From: Candidatus Komeilibacteria bacterium
GTDB lineage: Bacteria; Patescibacteriota; Patescibacteriia; UBA1558; 2-01-FULL-52-15
Reading direction: 5' to 3'
Length of the DNA stretch: 11,853 nt
Assembly: GCA_016204595.1 (NCBI GenBank)
Contig: JACQKJ010000006.1
Coordinates: 1 to 11,853 of the forward strand
The notes beneath the pieces are model-generated. The model saw only the letters and a list, made by a program, of their open reading frames with translations, did no database searches and was not told the DNA's origin. Shown here one piece after another: positions 11,756-11,853 of this stretch. Position 1 is the first letter of the stretch. Every line of letters starts with the position of its first letter. A program made the position numbers and the translations under genes.

Positions 11756-11827
11756 GGCCACGTGGCGAAGAAGCAACGCGACGGTCTGCTAAACCGTTAT
11801 GCGAGGGTGCGAATCCCTCGGTGGCCT
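11756..11827 (+). tRNA. tRNA with GCU (Ser) anticodon on a Cys-type body
   Basis: A 72-nt tRNA with a short five-base variable loop (TATGC). The anticodon stem ACGGT/ACCGT holds loop CTGCTAA, i.e. anticodon GCT (Ser, AGC/AGU). Serine tRNAs should carry a long variable arm and discriminator G. This one has a short loop, discriminator T, and a body (GGTCTGC.AAACC, T73) typical of tRNA-Cys, whose loop would be CTGCAAA. The D-loop AGAAGCA gives A18-G19, and the T-loop TGCGAAT gives G55. Positions 7 and 66 are G and G, a mismatch. It may be a variant tRNA-Cys, a reassigned tRNA, or a decaying copy. An automatic caller would name it tRNA-Ser(GCU). Confidence 0.8.
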
Positions 11828-11853
11828 CTGCTATTTCCGCGTCAGTTCATCCA

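Noticed and set aside
1..11853. CRISPR array, cas genes, rRNA
   Set aside because: No regularly spaced direct repeats, Cas motifs or rRNA segments were seen; the repeats present are palindromes or the two attachment cores.

Overview
The window looks like chromosome from a Patescibacteria/CPR bacterium, most likely a Parcubacteria-type lineage. That is an inference from the following: a T4SS-type pilin beside several small two-helix membrane proteins, an N-terminally anchored solute-binding protein with no ABC permease next to it, short dense genes with ATGA overlaps, and tRNA genes without encoded CCA. The host part is GC-rich; two segments (about 229-953 and 6852-11027) are visibly AT-richer and are mobile DNA.

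Layout. 1-139: the 3' end of gyrA (+). 229-953: a REP-associated tyrosine transposase gene (-) framed by inverted copies of a REP-like palindrome, with a third copy inside its own coding sequence. 1011-5366 (+): a SAM-dependent methyltransferase overlapping a membrane-anchored extracellular solute-binding protein, then a T4SS-type pilin, a small beta-rich protein, and four small membrane proteins, three of which share one two-helix core. 5355-6179 (-): a class IV PLP aminotransferase, convergent with that cluster. 6203-6262: a perfect three-way-junction palindrome ending at the 3' end of tRNA-Leu(UAG) (6262-6342, -). 6358-6840 (-): a DUF2127 membrane protein.

6840-11039: a candidate integrated element of 4,188 bp per unit, bounded by a 12-base direct repeat whose right copy is the 3' end of an intact tRNA-Lys(CUU). 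The rightward half carries a replication/integration module (small helical protein, rolling-circle HUH Rep, large serine recombinase). The recombinase stop codon lies inside the tRNA. The leftward half is a tight four-gene operon: PD-(D/E)XK-type nuclease, a DUF2188 gene broken by an in-frame TAG, a three-helix membrane protein, and a ThsB/MTH538-like TIR protein. The last two are 2 nt apart and look like a defence module. Between the halves lies a structured 200-base region that could hold the replication origin and divergent promoters.

Right flank, 11103-11853: a small membrane protein (+), tRNA-Leu(UAA) (-), and a tRNA (+) with a Cys-type body but a GCU (Ser) anticodon. This last tRNA and tRNA-Leu(UAG) both appear to have A18/G55 in place of the near-universal G18/U55 elbow pair, while the other two tRNAs here are normal. 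The points most worth following up are the tRNA-Lys element with its TIR/membrane cargo, the tRNA elbow and anticodon oddities, and the REP/transposase unit.
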